The notes under the pieces: model-generated | The model's database searches: none | The model's input: only the letters and a program-made list of their open reading frames with translations | What the model was told of the DNA's origin: nothing | Assembly (NCBI RefSeq): GCF_007655135.1 | Contig: NC_045127.1 | Span: forward strand, 15,571,001-15,635,000 | Length of the DNA: 64,000 bases | Direction of reading: 5' to 3' | DNA from: Punica granatum | Taxonomy: Eukaryota > Streptophyta > Magnoliopsida > Myrtales > Lythraceae | Part shown: positions 23,920 through 35,954 of the stretch, one piece after another | Layout: every line of letters starts with the position of its first letter | Numbering within the stretch: the stretch's first letter is position 1 | Translations under genes and position numbers: made by a program

Positions 23920-24896
23920 AAAGCAGTAAATGCACCATAAAGCGGTAAATGCGGGGCCGGAGCCCATAAAGCGGTAAATAGGGACACGATGTCCGAAAAA
24001 TAGTAAGTGTGGACGCTAAATCCGGAAAGCAGTAAATGTAGACGCGAAGTCCGAAAGGCAGTAAGTGTGGACACGAAGTCCGAAAAGCAGTAAATGTGGA
24101 CGTGAAGTTCGAAAGGCAGTAAATGTGGACTCGAAGTTCGAAAGGCAGTAAGTGTGGACACAAGGTCCGGAAAGCATGGATGCGAAGTCCGGAAAGCAGC
24201 AAATAGTGGGTGTCCAAACTCAAAGCAGTAAATGTGGGTGTCTGAACCCAAAACAGTAAATGGTGGGTGTCCAAACCCAAAATAGTAAAAGGTGGGTGTC
24301 CAAACCCAAAGCAGTAAAAGCTGGGCATTTGTAATAAGAGCAGTAAATGGCGGGTGTCCAAACCCAAAGTAGTAAAAGGTGGGTGTTTGTACCAAAAATA
24401 GTAAAATGTGGGTGTCCAAACCCAAAGTAGTAAATGGTGGGTGTCCAAACCCAAAACAATAAAAGTGGGTGTCCAAACCCAAAGTAATGAAAAGTGGGTG
24501 TCTAAACCAAAGCAGTAAATGTGGGTGTCCAAACCCAAAGTAATAAATGGTGGGTGTCCAAATCCAAAGCAATAAATGGTGGGTGTCCAAACCCAATGAA
24601 ATAAATGTGGGTGTCCAAACCCAAAGCAGTAAAAGATGAGTGTCTAAACCCAAAGCAGTAAATGTGGGTGTCCAAACCCAAAGCAGTAAAAGGTGGATGT
24701 CCAAACCCAAATCAGTAAATGGTGGGCGTCCAAACTCAAAGCAATAAATGGTGGATGTCCAAACCCAAAGTAGTCAATGGCGGGTGTCCAAACCCAAAGT
24801 AGTAAAAGGCGGGTGTCCAAACCCAAAGGAGTAAAAGGCGGGTGTCCATACCCAAAGCAGTAAATGATGGGTGTCCAAACCCAAAGCAGTAAATGT
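23920..24896. repeat. Hairpin-plus-linker tandem array of element 1
   Basis: About 30 units of 27-31 bp. Each has a near-constant linker AAAGCAGTAAATG and a short inverted repeat. Units at 23980-24190 use GGAC...GTCC arms (for example GGACACGAAGTCC). Those from 24200 on use GGGT...ACCC (GGGTGTCCAAACCC). A few units have lost pairing. The minus strand stays open for long stretches only because the units lack stops. It lies in the 3' untranslated part next to the 3' LTR, the site where Ogre/Tat elements are known to grow hypervariable tandem repeats. Confidence 0.9.
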
Positions 24897-27800
24897 GAGT
24901 TGATAGGAAAGTGCAGGAAATGCAGAAGCGAAGATCAGTGTTAGGGAACAGAGTAGGGTGCTGAAAATGGGCGCTTAGCATTGGGTCGAGGCTTTGTTAG
25001 GATGGTGAAGCGGTAGGCGTGGCTTGTAGTTTGTCACATGATTGGGCGTATGCTGGATCACTTGCGTTGCGTGCTTGGCAGGGATGGTCCGATCGCTGTA
25101 TTTGTCGGGGATGCTATTGCTTCTAAGTGTTACCGTAGGGAGGCGATGCTGTGGGTTGGATTGACTCTTAGAATCAAGACGCATCTTGTCTCGGAGAAGA
25201 GTGGGAACTGTATGTGGCTCACCCACCAAGATGGGCAGAACTTTTCGTTAGTCACGTGGACGGTGGTGTGCGCTGAATGTGCAGGGCTGATGCTATCCAA
25301 AAGGTGCTGATTTGCCGGAGGTCAGACTTGTTACTGGAGCTATTGCCTGTCGAAAACTGACCTTGCTACTGGGGCAGTTGTGCTTTTGCCGAAGGTCGGC
25401 CTTGCTGCTGGGGTGGTTGCTCGTTGCTCTGCTGGATGCTGGCTCTGCCGCATGGGCGATTGTAGTTAGCTGGGGATGCCCCGGTCTTGCGATGAGGGAC
25501 TTGAGAATCAGAGTCCACCGTAGTTCTTATTGCTTGCAGTACCTGTGGTCTTGATAACTTTAGTAAATCAGTGGTGAGTTACTAATAATGTGTAAGCACA
25601 GGTAAAAAGGAGTAATTGCGACGCATGTTCTTCAATTTTGGGTCGCTTGAGTGACCTATGAAGAATTTTGTTTTGGCAATACGAACAGGTTCCCATTTCT
25701 GAAGGCCTCGATGTAAGGCCTCCAGGGCTTCTGCTGGTCATGCATGGGCATATCGAGACATTCTCAATGATGCCCCAGGGCCCTATCGATTGTTCGATGA
25801 ACCCGTCGGCTTAGGACCCTTCTCGTCAGGGTGCCATAGGACGGCTGCGTTTGTAACCCGCATGGGGGATTTCTATGCAAATTTGGTCAGACCTCGACCT
25901 AGTCATTTCCAAAGTGTTATGACTAGACTCTCGGAAAGGAATGTCTGAGACTTTGGCTCTGTGGTAGTCGATTATAGGGTGGCTGTGACCCGTTTGGAGT
26001 TATGAATGGACCCAGAGAAAAGGGAAAGCATGGGGAGCACGTTGCCCCAGGCTAAAAGGATACACGAGTTCACGTCTGCAGCGAGATGTATCCCCTTTTT
26101 CGTCCTTTTGTTATGCGGGCTGCGCCAAATTGCTCGGACGGTGTGCTCGGTTGGCCACCGTACTTGAGGAAGAATCCGCCTTGGACGATTGAGTTGTGTT
26201 GGAGAGCTAATCGGGAATCGTATTGGAGCGGATAATCTGGCCACTTTCCATGGAGATCCCTAGTCCGCACGATGTGTGAGGGACTACGGGGGTTAGTTTT
26301 GTTTATTTCTCGCTTTACTCACCTTTTGCCACAGTCACCCACCTCGGGGCCACACCTCTCAACCTAAAGGGGATGAGCTCTCTTTTTGCCACGGCTACTG
26401 ACAAGGGGTTTCCGGTCGTGCCTCTCTTTTGCCCTAACTTTTGCCTAGGTCGCCCGAAAGGGGTTTTCTACCTAGCGGGCTCGATTATTTTATCTCTCGA
26501 GTTTGTAATGAAGAAGAGTCTGGAGAATTCGGCTCCTGAGTTTTGCACTGTTTTGTATTCTGTCTCCATCGAGGAGTTGTGTCTGCTGCTTCTCCATTTT
26601 TTGTTGGGGTTTTCTCAATTTCTTTGGATTGGCACCGTCGACATGTTTGGTGAGCCTCGGCGTCGCCTCGTTTTCTTTTGGTGGGTTTTTCCTCTTCTTT
26701 TCGCTCTCTTTTTTTGCAGATGGGGTTTGTTTTGTACCCCATGTACTTGTTTGAAACTCCTCGACTTTGCATCGCCGAGGTTGCGCTTTGCCCTGTGGAG
26801 ACTTATTGCGTTTTACTGTTATAACCCTATTTCATGAGGGCCATCTTTTCATTGAGATTTGGCTCCTGGATATTCAGAAGCCAAACTTCATGCTGCTCGT
26901 CCTTGAAACTTTACAAATGATTTCCCCTGTCGTCTAAAACGAAAAACAAAATTTTCCCCAGGAGTATAGGTGACTGAGGTTGCCTCGACGTGATTGTTGG
27001 ACAGGATGCCCTGGTCTCCATTATTGACATGGTCCGTGGCGGACGCCTTGTGCGATCGTCGTTCCTGACCGTATCTTTTCGCTCACATGGAGGGTACGCC
27101 TTAGAGGATAGGTGCTTTTGAAGCCGGATGTGTCTTGCTCCGGGGCTCGTAGAGAGATGTTGTTGGTGGTGAGCCTTTGTAGTGGTGAAGACCTGATTTG
27201 CCCCGAGCTATCGCTCAATCTCAATGGAGATGCTCGCGTCGATGTTGAATGATTTGCTCAATCATCTCTGTCTTCGGCTTCGTGGGGGGTACCTTCTCGT
27301 CGGACTCTTCCCTGTCGAAGTATAGGGAGAAAGGCCCAATAAGAGTTCTCGGGGAGGTGTGAACTCGTGCATTGTTCCTCGCCTATGACCGACGTGTCCC
27401 TGTGAAAGACGGCAAAGAAGATGATGCATTAGATGATTGTGTGGTGGAGTATGAGGTAAGAAATATAAGGTGGGCCCATGGGAAGTCCTCTCGTTCAGCG
27501 TGCGAACCATGGGGTGCCGCACGTGGGGCACACTCAATTCCGGAGTCTAGTTATCGCCACCCTAGAGTGGTCAGACCGTGACTAGGGGCCGCATGAGTAC
27601 TTTCCTCGGGTGCGGGTAGGCATGCGCAGCCGTCCTAGGGAAAGCTCGAGGAGCTAGGTCCCATGAGGATAGGCAGGTTGAACAAGTTCGACAGAACCAA
27701 TATGGCATCTTCAGGACTGTCCTAGTGCCATTTGAAGGGTTCGTTATAGTTGGGAGCCCGTTTGGAAATTGCATTTAAATGAAAGTAAAGTGAGTTTAAG

Positions 27801-28535
27801 GAAGATTGTGCGCGTTGTCCCGGTGGCTGGTTGGTGGACACATCAAAGGGGAAGCTGGGACCATTTTTCGGTAGGAGGTGCGACCATGTAAATGACTTTT
27901 GCGGCGGGTGGGCTAGGCCATGCTCTGTTTGTTGGAGCAGCTACTTACGATCTTTGCAGAAGGAGGGTTGGGACTCAATGTCGAAATTCCAGGAAACTGG
28001 ACGGGAGGTTTTCCTTGTCTTGATTGTGGTCGTTTGGAGTTCAAGTTGCCTTCTTGTTTATTTCCTGCAATGGGAAGAGGAAAAGCAATGAAGGAACAAT
28101 AATTGTTCGTAATTTTGAATATAAGGGCGTAAGGGATCGAACTGGCCTGGTAGGCGTCGGTGGTGTATTCCCTTCGAAGACAGCGAGTTGATTTTCCTCT
28201 GCCATTCTTAATTGGAAGCGTGTGGGATACCGGTGGGGCGCCGCCAGTTGTTAACACCTACATTCCATCAGTGTATAAGCACGTGGGATTTTGGTTTTCT
28301 CGAGAGAAACGGAAGTGCAAAGCAATAAATGAAAGGAGATGCTTGAGATGCATGAAAATTTTAAACTACTAGTGCCATTGCTTGATTCGATCTGAGTTCT
28401 AAGTTCAACAAAAGAGTACGTGTTTGATTACAAAAAGGAAACTAAGCATTGAATCGACAAATCTTCCGCGTCCGGTTAGCAGAGTGAGCGTTACGTAGGT
28501 TCAAGCGGGGCGAAGACCCTTCCGGCGAACTAGGT
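24897..28535 (-). other. Long non-coding interior of element 1
   Basis: No conserved protein seen. Most of 25560-27790 and 27960-28100 is collinear with 44750-46970 and 47615-47745 of element 2, sharing blocks such as CATGCATGGGCATATCGAGA, CACCTCGGGGCC and CAACCTAAAGGGG. The immediate flank of the tandem array (24898-24970, GATAGGAAAGTGCAGGAAATG) is also found in element 2, but beside its second array at about 47500-47560. Confidence 0.6.
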
Positions 28536-30025
28536 TTAGAGATGGGAGACCTTCCGTGTCTTAGCTCGCGCTTGGTCCAGCGTGGCGCTCAAGCGTGCTA
28601 TCTCTCTGTTCAGGCTCTCCACGTGTGTGCGTGTTTGGGCTAGTTCCCGTTGCAGCTCCCTCTGATATGTGAGCTCCGCTCGGGTGTCATCTAGCTCGCG
28701 GCGAAGTCGGTCTCGCTCCTCCCTGATAGTTTGCAGCTCCATGTGCATGGGCGCTTGTACGGAGCTCTCGATCTGCGGGATGGCTGCTGGAGGCGCTCGA
28801 GGAGCTGGGAGCGCCCTAGGTGGATGAACGGGTTCAAGGCCTTGTGGGTAGAACCGGGCCATGTATGACGAAGTGGCGGAGAAAGCTCGTTCTTCGTCGG
28901 TGGGGAACTCGGGGAAGTAGAGGTTTTGCGAGAGGCGAGTCTCCCATATCTGTCGAACCTCACGAACTCTTGTGAATCTCCCTACAGCTGAAGGAGAAAC
29001 CTCTACCCATGTGAGCTGGTACGCTGAGCGATCTGTGTCAACGGGAATGTCTTGTAGACCACCGAGTTGTCTGATCACTCGGCTCGAGAAGACAAGGTGC
29101 ATCTTAAGTGGCTGATGAGAGGAAGCCCAATGATGGTAGGGCATCCGACAGCCATGGGGCCACAGGGATTCCAGCGAGCGGCCCATAAGAACTGTCCGGG
29201 GGTGAGTTCTTCCATAAACTTCTTCCAATCGAAGACGTTGCGCGTGGGTGGTCTAAATACGTGGAGTAGGCGACTGACGAGAGAACAGTTGTCGGCAATA
29301 TATGAGAACGGGTGAGACGAGTAGAATGACCGGATGTGCGCGAGGAGCCATATCTGCAGGAGCAACCCCCTCATCCTACCGCGTCGACTCGCTCGTACAT
29401 AGTCGAGGGACCTTACGGTCTCGGCCACGAGGGCTTGCACGTAACTATGGCCTCCTACCGCTTGGAGGACGACTTGGGTGAGTGCCCCGTCTATGAGAGT
29501 CGGCGCTTTAGGGAATAGAAGGGTCCCGAAGATGAGGAGGAGGAATCCGTGACAGGCGTCGCGTTGGTAGGTATCGCCGATGGCGCGGAGTGCCCGAATG
29601 TAAGTCCAATTCTCCAGCCATAAGGTCCTGACGCTGTGTTCCCACCCATTCTGGAGCTCGTGGTTGATTTCAGCAGTGCTGATACCCAGGAGGTCGGAGA
29701 GTCGCCCTAGTATTGACGCCCACTGATTGGGCATGATGATGTGATGAGTAGGGATTGGTCTTTGGATAAGGGCCGTGTATTCCTTGAAAGTGGGAGTCAG
29801 CTCGGTCCCTTGGAAATTGAACACGGCGTGCTAGGGGTCCCAGAATGATATGGCGGTCCTAAGGAAGGTCCAATCGATGGGACATTCGGCGAGTAACGGT
29901 AAGTCTCCCACGATGAGGCGGATGAAGGTGCGGTCGACTAGGCGGAAAGCGTTCCAAATGCGAGTGATTTGTCTGCCTGGTGGGTCAAGGTGGTCGAGCC
30001 TGGGGCAGACAGTCGGGCGGGCCAT
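28536..30025 (-). pseudogene. Ogre-type ORF1 remnant (DUF7745-like)
   Basis: Reading leftward from ATG at 30025: LDHLDPPGRQITRIWNAF, LLAECPIDWTFLRTAISFWD, then a stop at 29833-29831 where the frame simply continues (HAVFNFQGTELTPTFKEYTA). Next come WASILGRLSDLLGIS, DACHGFLLLIFGTLLFPKAP and GGHSYVQALVAETVRSLDYV. Around 29100 the frame shifts; the second frame gives MHLVFSSRVIRQLGGLQDI and a C-terminal coiled coil (about 60 residues of Glu/Arg/Leu heptads) to a stop at 28536. The pattern 'FWDP-x-VF-F...ELTPT-EEY...LLIFGTLLFP...A-L-LLQIWLLAH' is that of plant proteins carrying DUF7745, found as the extra ORF in Ogre-like retrotransposons. Function unknown. Broken by one nonsense and one frameshift, though long stretches remain intact. 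Confidence 0.65.
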
Positions 30026-30620
30026 TCTTACCTAAAAAGGAAAGATTGTCCATTCAATGCTTAAACTCGAATCGAAGTAATGTCCTAATTTTCGCAATTA
30101 TGTAATGCAGGTGCGGAAAGTAAAAGCTGTAATCAAATTTACAATGTACAATCCCCTCAAAAACAGAAAAATGGCCCGCCTAAAAAAGACTAGGGACCGA
30201 CTCAAAGACTTGACTTTTGCGGTCGGTTGGCGGCATGGAGGTTAGTTTGGTCTAGCATGAGGGCCCCTATTTATGCATTGCATGGGTGCTACTGGGAATA
30301 AACTATCTAGAGATGGGGGCTCCTAATAAAGGGGTAATCACTTTCCCAAAACCAGGCGAGGATCTTTGGGGCCGGTTCGGTGGCATAGCCGATTTGATCC
30401 ATTCCCTTACTCAAAACCTCTTTCTAATCTTAGTTTCTTATTGGTCGCCCGTGAGATTTCGAACGAGGTACTTAGTCGCCTAAGATGATGCGTAATGCAT
30501 GCGAGTATGTAAATACATGAATAAAATGCGAAATTTAAACAAAAGTAGAGAATGACAAAAAGCGATAAATAAACAAGCAAGCAAGCAAACAGAATCGAGC
30601 CCGAACCCTCTAAGAATTGT
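30026..30620 (-). other. 5' untranslated leader of element 1
   Basis: Between the primer site and ORF1. No coding signal seen. About 30170-30380 aligns with about 48450-48650 of element 2. Confidence 0.5.
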
Positions 30621-30637
30621 CCCCAGTGGAGTCGCCA
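30621..30637 (-). other. Primer-binding site of element 1
   Basis: Minus strand TGGCGACTCCACTGGGG, three bases from the LTR end. It is complementary, with about one mismatch, to the 3' end of the plant tRNA-Arg I remember (ending ...CCCCAGCGGAGTCG-CCA). Ogre elements are known to use tRNA-Arg. Confidence 0.65.
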
Positions 30638-30640
30638 GGC

Positions 30641-33600
30641 TGTGTGCACCCGAATTTCGTCTTGTCGGGGCACGCATGCACGCGCCTAAATGCAACGCGG
30701 CTTAGGAGTGTCCACCTTCCCAGGGATGCGCGACGGACGCACGTGAAAAGGAGTCGCCACTACCTGTTTACGACCCGAAGGTCGAGGGCCGGTGAGTCGC
30801 CCGGGTCTTGGGGTATGGATACACCTAGTATGCTAAGGCAATGGTCTGTACGGAACCGAAAATTCCGAATTTTGGGGTTCTATTACGTGTGGGCCTATAT
30901 CCCACACGCCCTTTCTGTACTCTAGCTTGCTAGGTTTGCCATTTTATTTATTTACCACATGATTTAGGGTTGCACTTGGCTCGCCCGTTTTGACACCGTT
31001 AATTCAAAAAAAACACTTGAATCGTCCACTCTCCGACCGGGATTATTACATGAATAAATATACAACATAAACCATTACATTGTTCTCTCAAATAAATAAA
31101 AGACAAATTACAATGACTGAATCCCGGTCGGTTCGCGTTCGGCCATTATTCCACTGATGCTCACCGTATGGTTTTGGAAAAGACCGAAAAATTAAATTAA
31201 ATGCGCACTCGGTGTATGAGGGCATTAGACCCCGTGATCGACGGTTAGGGGCGTTGGACCCTGTGTGAATCGTGTCCTAAAAGATCGGGCTCTATCCGCA
31301 TAACAAACAAGTGCAAAAAGGTAACAAGCAAGCTCAAATAAACGAACAATGGGGTTTTGTTATCGCCGAATTTACATGAATCAATTGATTATTAACAGGG
31401 GTATATTGGCATATAAATCCTACCTTAAAACAAACAAAAGGAGTAATAGAGAGGGCATGTAGCATTCGACATTATTTTAGTGGACCTGACAAAACACAAT
31501 CTCTGTAATCAAGTCTTGAATGTGTGGATTGTTTTTTTATTGTTCTGTATCGTGACAATATGACTTTTACAGATTAAGAGTATTTTCACCTAAAACCCAA
31601 AACCTAAACCTTTACTTGACTATTTGTCCATGTTTGATTTAAGCAGAGTTCGAGATTAATCTGTTTTTTTTCGTATTTTTATCCCGTTCTAAAGACAAAT
31701 TTAGGGAAATAGGAGTAAGAGACACTGCTAGGATGTCGGCGAATCAAGAACCGGTAGTCATGCCCTTGAGGCGGAAAATATGTGTGTGTGTGGAAAATCA
31801 AGATTACGTGGCAGGTATCTCGGTGCTTTTGAAATTGTGAATTTGAAAATGGTATGGCTAATAGTTCTTGAACTGTCAACATGATTACTGATTATTAATC
31901 GGTTCGTGCAATTCATTTAAAGGAATCAAGTGATTTAATTTAGCCAAATTTAGTATCCCGATCGTTCCATGTGGAGAATTTTTAAGTTAATAAATATAAA
32001 ATATAAAATATAAAAAAAATTGCCAAATGCTTTAATTTACAGATTTCGAGCCGTCGGAATGGCCATTAGTGGGTCACCTGATAAACTCTAATTTCGAACC
32101 GTCTTGGGGTTAAATCAAATTTTTAATCAACTTTACGTGATTAAACCAATTCATGTGAGATTTTAATCAAAGATACATTCATCATTCCAAGCACAAGAAT
32201 ATGGGCAAAATGATCACAATAAAATTAATTCGTCGATTTTAAGTCCAAATGATTAATTAAACCGGTCTTGGTTTGTTTAGTCGATTTTATCCTTAACAGC
32301 CGAATGAGCATGTGCTTAATTCGTGTGGGCTCATTCTCACTTCAAACAATCAATTCTAAATCTGATTCTTTGAAAATATTTAAATTCCTATTCATATCGA
32401 TTTCTTTTCACATGCCTCATTTTTTTAAAGTCGGGTTTAATGATTAGACTTATTCATGTTATTTTCATCCAAGACACATATTTCTCATCATCACAATTCA
32501 TGTGAGTATTGAATCGATAACACGACAATAACAAACAAATGCGAAATTGGTATCCTTTCAAGCAAAACATTCAAGCATGCATAACAATATGGGATTTAAC
32601 GAAATCGATAAAAAGGGCACCGGTTCATACCAAAACATGCATGGAAATCGATTTGGGACCGCCTTATCACCCCACAATACTCGGAAATTAAAAAACCTAA
32701 CTCCTCTAAGGGTTTAGTGGATGTCATACCTATGTCTTAAGGATGAAAATGAGTCGGGGAAAGTGTGAGGCGAGCTGCTAGATGCTCAGGTACAACAATG
32801 ATCCGAATAAGCCTTCCTTGGAGCTCGGGTGAGGTGAGACTGTGAGGAAAAGGAGGGGTGTCTCCTCCGATCGAGCACGGGGTTCAAGGTTGTTAAGAGG
32901 TCTACGGAAGTGGCTGTGGATGATGCTCAAGAGGTGAGTACCCTAGCTGACCCGAATCAACAACGAAAAAACAAAATCGTGAAACCTTAAAGAGAGAGGA
33001 AAAAAAATGGGTAGTTTGCACGGTGGAATGGCTCTCGAGCCGTGACTTTCGTGTCACGGGGAGAGTGAGGATCGTTAGAGACCTGTCAAGGAAGAATCGT
33101 ACGACTTGCCTTAGTCGTAGGGGTCGAAGAACGCAAGGAAACCTAAAAATCTACAAAGTGCTCGTTTCCATTCAGCTTTGGAGCGGGTGGCTAGGGACTC
33201 CAAAGGACTAAATGGATGTCACCAATGGATTTAGAAGGTCGAAAATAGGTGGGGTATGTATTTTTTCGAAGTTTGGGTGTGGATAGATGGATGTTTTGCC
33301 CGAAAAACGACGTTTTTTGACAATAACGGTTTTTTTTTGTTCTCTCCTCTGCCGCCCTCTTTTCTTCCGAATTCTCTCTGTTCTATTTTCAGTCCTCTCT
33401 GCTGAAAACCTCTGAAATCAATCAGTAATGAATGAGGTAGAGAGGCAAGAAGGAAAGGATGGTCTAAGATCGAAAAATTGCACCGAAACGGGAAAACCGT
33501 TAATGAACTTCCTTATTCTCCTTTTCAGCTGCATTTGGCCGAATTCTTTATTTTTGATTGATTTTTTTCTGCTGAAATGAATGGGAAATGAATGAGGGAG

Positions 33601-35213
33601 ATTGGCAAGAAAGGAAGGATGATCCAAGATCGGAAAATTGCGCCAAAACGGGAAAACCGTTAATGAACTTCCTTCTTCTCCTTTGCAGCTGCATTTGGCC
33701 GAATTATTGGCCCTCTTTTGAATATTTTCTGCTGAATAACGAATGTGTAATGAATGAGGGAGAGTGGTAAGAAAGGAAGGATGATCCAAGATCGGAAAAT
33801 TGCGCCAAAACGGGAAAACCGTTAATGAACTTTCCTCCTTTCTTCTGCTGAATGCATGTGGACGAATTTTCTTTCTTTTTGATTGATTTTTTTCTGCTGA
33901 AATGAATGAGGGAGATTGGCAAGAAAGGAAGGATGATCCAAGATCGGAAAATTGTGCCAAAATGGGAAAATCATTAATGAACTTCCTCCTTTCTTCTGCT
34001 GAATGTATGTGGACGAATTTTCCTTCTTTTTGATTGATTTTTTTCTGCTGAAATGAATGGGAAAGAAGCAAGCTAGGAAGGTTATTTTGATTGGCAAGTA
34101 ATGAATGTAAATTGAAGACCATTGAAAATCGGTTGAAAAGGGAAAGATTCGGCCATGAAGAGGAGAAATCAAGAGGGGAAACTTGGCTATTTTTACTGAA
34201 AATGGAAGAAGAATTCGATCATATAGTGTGGGGAAAGAGGGGAAGAAGGCTTTGGATGGCAAGCATTCAAGGAAGAAGAAAAATTGGAATAAGTGTGTAA
34301 AAGGAGAAAGATGGGTCATGAAGGAAAGAACAGGGGTTTAAATGGCAAACTTGAAAAGGAACAAGTTGAGTTGGAAGTAGGATTCAAGAATGGAAGAATG
34401 AGATCAAGAATGGAAAAGAAGTTAAAGTAGAATAAAAGGAAAAAAAGTAGCCAAATGTAAAATAAAATAGGAAAGAAAAGACTTGGATGTGAGTTTAAGA
34501 GAAATATGGATGGAATGTGCTAGATTAGGAAAGAATGAGACTAATTTTGTAAATGAAATAAAGAATGGGGCTAGTTTTATAAAAAACAAAAGATTGGGGC
34601 CAATTTGTGAATAACTAAAAGGTGGTGCTAGTTTTGTAAATAAATAAAAGTAATGTGCTAGTTTGCAAAATAATAAGAAAAATGCTAGATTGCAAATAAA
34701 GAAAGAGAATGGAGCTGGTTTGCAAATAAATAAAAATGGAAAAGTGGCCGTGGGTCCCGCATGGATTTAAGGGATGTTGGAGGAGTCTGGATCCCAATCA
34801 ATTGCACATTCAAATTTCGTAACACAAAGGACAAGGTACTGTTGATATGTGCAGAAGGGCGATCCCGACAAGCCTGATATTGGTTTATTATGACTTGATG
34901 CACTGGGAGCTTGGGAGCCGGTTTTGTCCCGGTTCGGGTGACCGGAGCAACACTAATTGATTCAATTGCCTGTTTGCATGTTTATGCATTGTACTGCTTG
35001 TTTGAGCAAGATCTGTCATCCTTTCGTAAACCTTTTGAGAGGTCCTAAAACCTTCCTTTGTCATCATATTTCTTGAGTCGCCTGGTCGGCCCTATCGATC
35101 TTACCTTGAATAGTGAACCGACTTTGTCTGATTATTTTCTGCTAGAGCTCATATTATGGCCTAATTGGTTCAAGACTTTGCTGTAGTCGGTGGACCAAAA
35201 TTGGGTGCTGACA
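30641..35213 (-). repeat. 5' LTR of element 1 (full length, 4573 bp)
   Basis: Starts TGTGTGCACC and ends GGTGCTGACA on the plus strand. Contains the 2.5-kb portion missing from the other LTR, including a 160-bp minisatellite and a second short repeat region near 34530-34735 (AAGAATGGGGCTAGTTTT units). Confidence 0.85.
33425..34085. repeat. Minisatellite of about 150-163 bp, four copies, inside the LTR
   Basis: Repeated blocks AATGAATGAGGGAGA (about 33427, 33588, 33751, 33902) and GATCCAAGATCGGAAAATTG (variant first copy, then 33619, 33780, 33935). The 234-codon minus frame over it is just the repeat read through. Confidence 0.85.
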
Positions 35214-35954
35214 TAATGAATCCTTAATTTTTGCTTCTGGGTATTATGGTTGGAAAGCTAATGATACTGGGGTGTGTGGGCTAGACTGGATCCTATGTTT
35301 GGATTTCTGGATAACTTCTTCAGGCATGATCAAATAGAAAATCAAATGCATAGGCGGATAATTTTTGTATAATCTGTTTTTAATGATAATATATATATCT
35401 GTGATTTCATTTGCTTGTCTGTCTTGATATTTGTTATTGGATGATTGCTAGTTTCAGATAGATTCTAGTAATCAAATTCGAGAATATGGGTGAAGATATG
35501 AAATATGGCAACTAAGTTTTATGCTTGTTACTTAGTTTTCTGCTAGTTAATCTCACTGCTCATTGGATTAGAAAATTATATACTTCAATGTTAGATTTTT
35601 TGGACTTGTCCTTTCTGCTAGGACATCTTAAAGCTTTTTTTGTAGGTACTTTTGCAAATTGATTTATTCTAGAAAATCTATGAATAGTTATCTTGAGAGT
35701 AATTTAGGCACATGAATCATCAGAGTCTGCATTGTGGTTTTTGTCCCATTTTAGCCTGCTGTAAGAGTTGTACACACTCAATGTTTTCATCTTTTTCAAA
35801 TAGTCCTTCAGGGACTCTATCTAGCCCACTAAGTTAGGTTTGTTTGCAGAATTTCTTCTGATTAGTGACTATGCTGCTGATTTTGTTGTTCCGCCTTGTT
35901 TCTTTGAATTTTTTGGGGGCTATATTTAGATTGAATTTTTTTTCTTGTATAGAT
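35214..35954 (+). other. hAT sequence between element 1 and the transposase start
   Basis: Intron-like, T-rich. It ends with a possible acceptor TTTTCTTGTATAG (AG at 35951-35952) just before the transposase ATG. With the donor at 21583 it could form an intron joining the captured BSK exons to the transposase. Confidence 0.4.

Larger units (their letters stand above)
21651..35213 (-). mobile_element. Ogre-like LTR retrotransposon derivative 1 (13.6 kb, non-autonomous)
   Basis: Its LTRs lie at 21651-23700 and 30641-35213 (TGTGTGCACC...GGTGCTGACA). Orientation is minus: the primer-binding site lies beside the right LTR (30621-30637) and the purine-rich tract beside the left LTR. Internal order from the 5' side is: primer site, ORF1 remnant (30025 down to 28536), a long non-coding stretch, tandem arrays (24896 down to 23920), 3' LTR. 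No gag, protease, reverse transcriptase or integrase was found. Very long LTRs, a tRNA-Arg-type primer site, an extra ORF before gag and variable 3' tandem repeats together point to the Ogre/Tat branch of Ty3/gypsy. The lineage is inferred from architecture. Confidence 0.75.

Noticed and set aside
23796..24710. 304-codon open frame on the minus strand with repeating 'GLDTHLLLLWVWTPTF'
   Set aside because: It is the tandem array read through. Units lack stop codons in several frames and the overlapping frames look alike. No protein family.
23920..24896. CRISPR-like look (repeat of about 30 bases with hairpin)
   Set aside because: A plant nuclear retroelement context, no unique spacers between repeats and no cas genes. 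The units are contiguous.
26373..26837. 154-codon plus frame inside element 1
   Set aside because: Antisense to the element and hydrophobic from T-rich composition. The matching region of element 2 (45465-46110) is open only in broken pieces in different frames.
33418..34122. 234-codon minus frame with repeated 'FPFWRNFPILDHPSFL'
   Set aside because: Read-through of the 160-bp minisatellite in the LTR.
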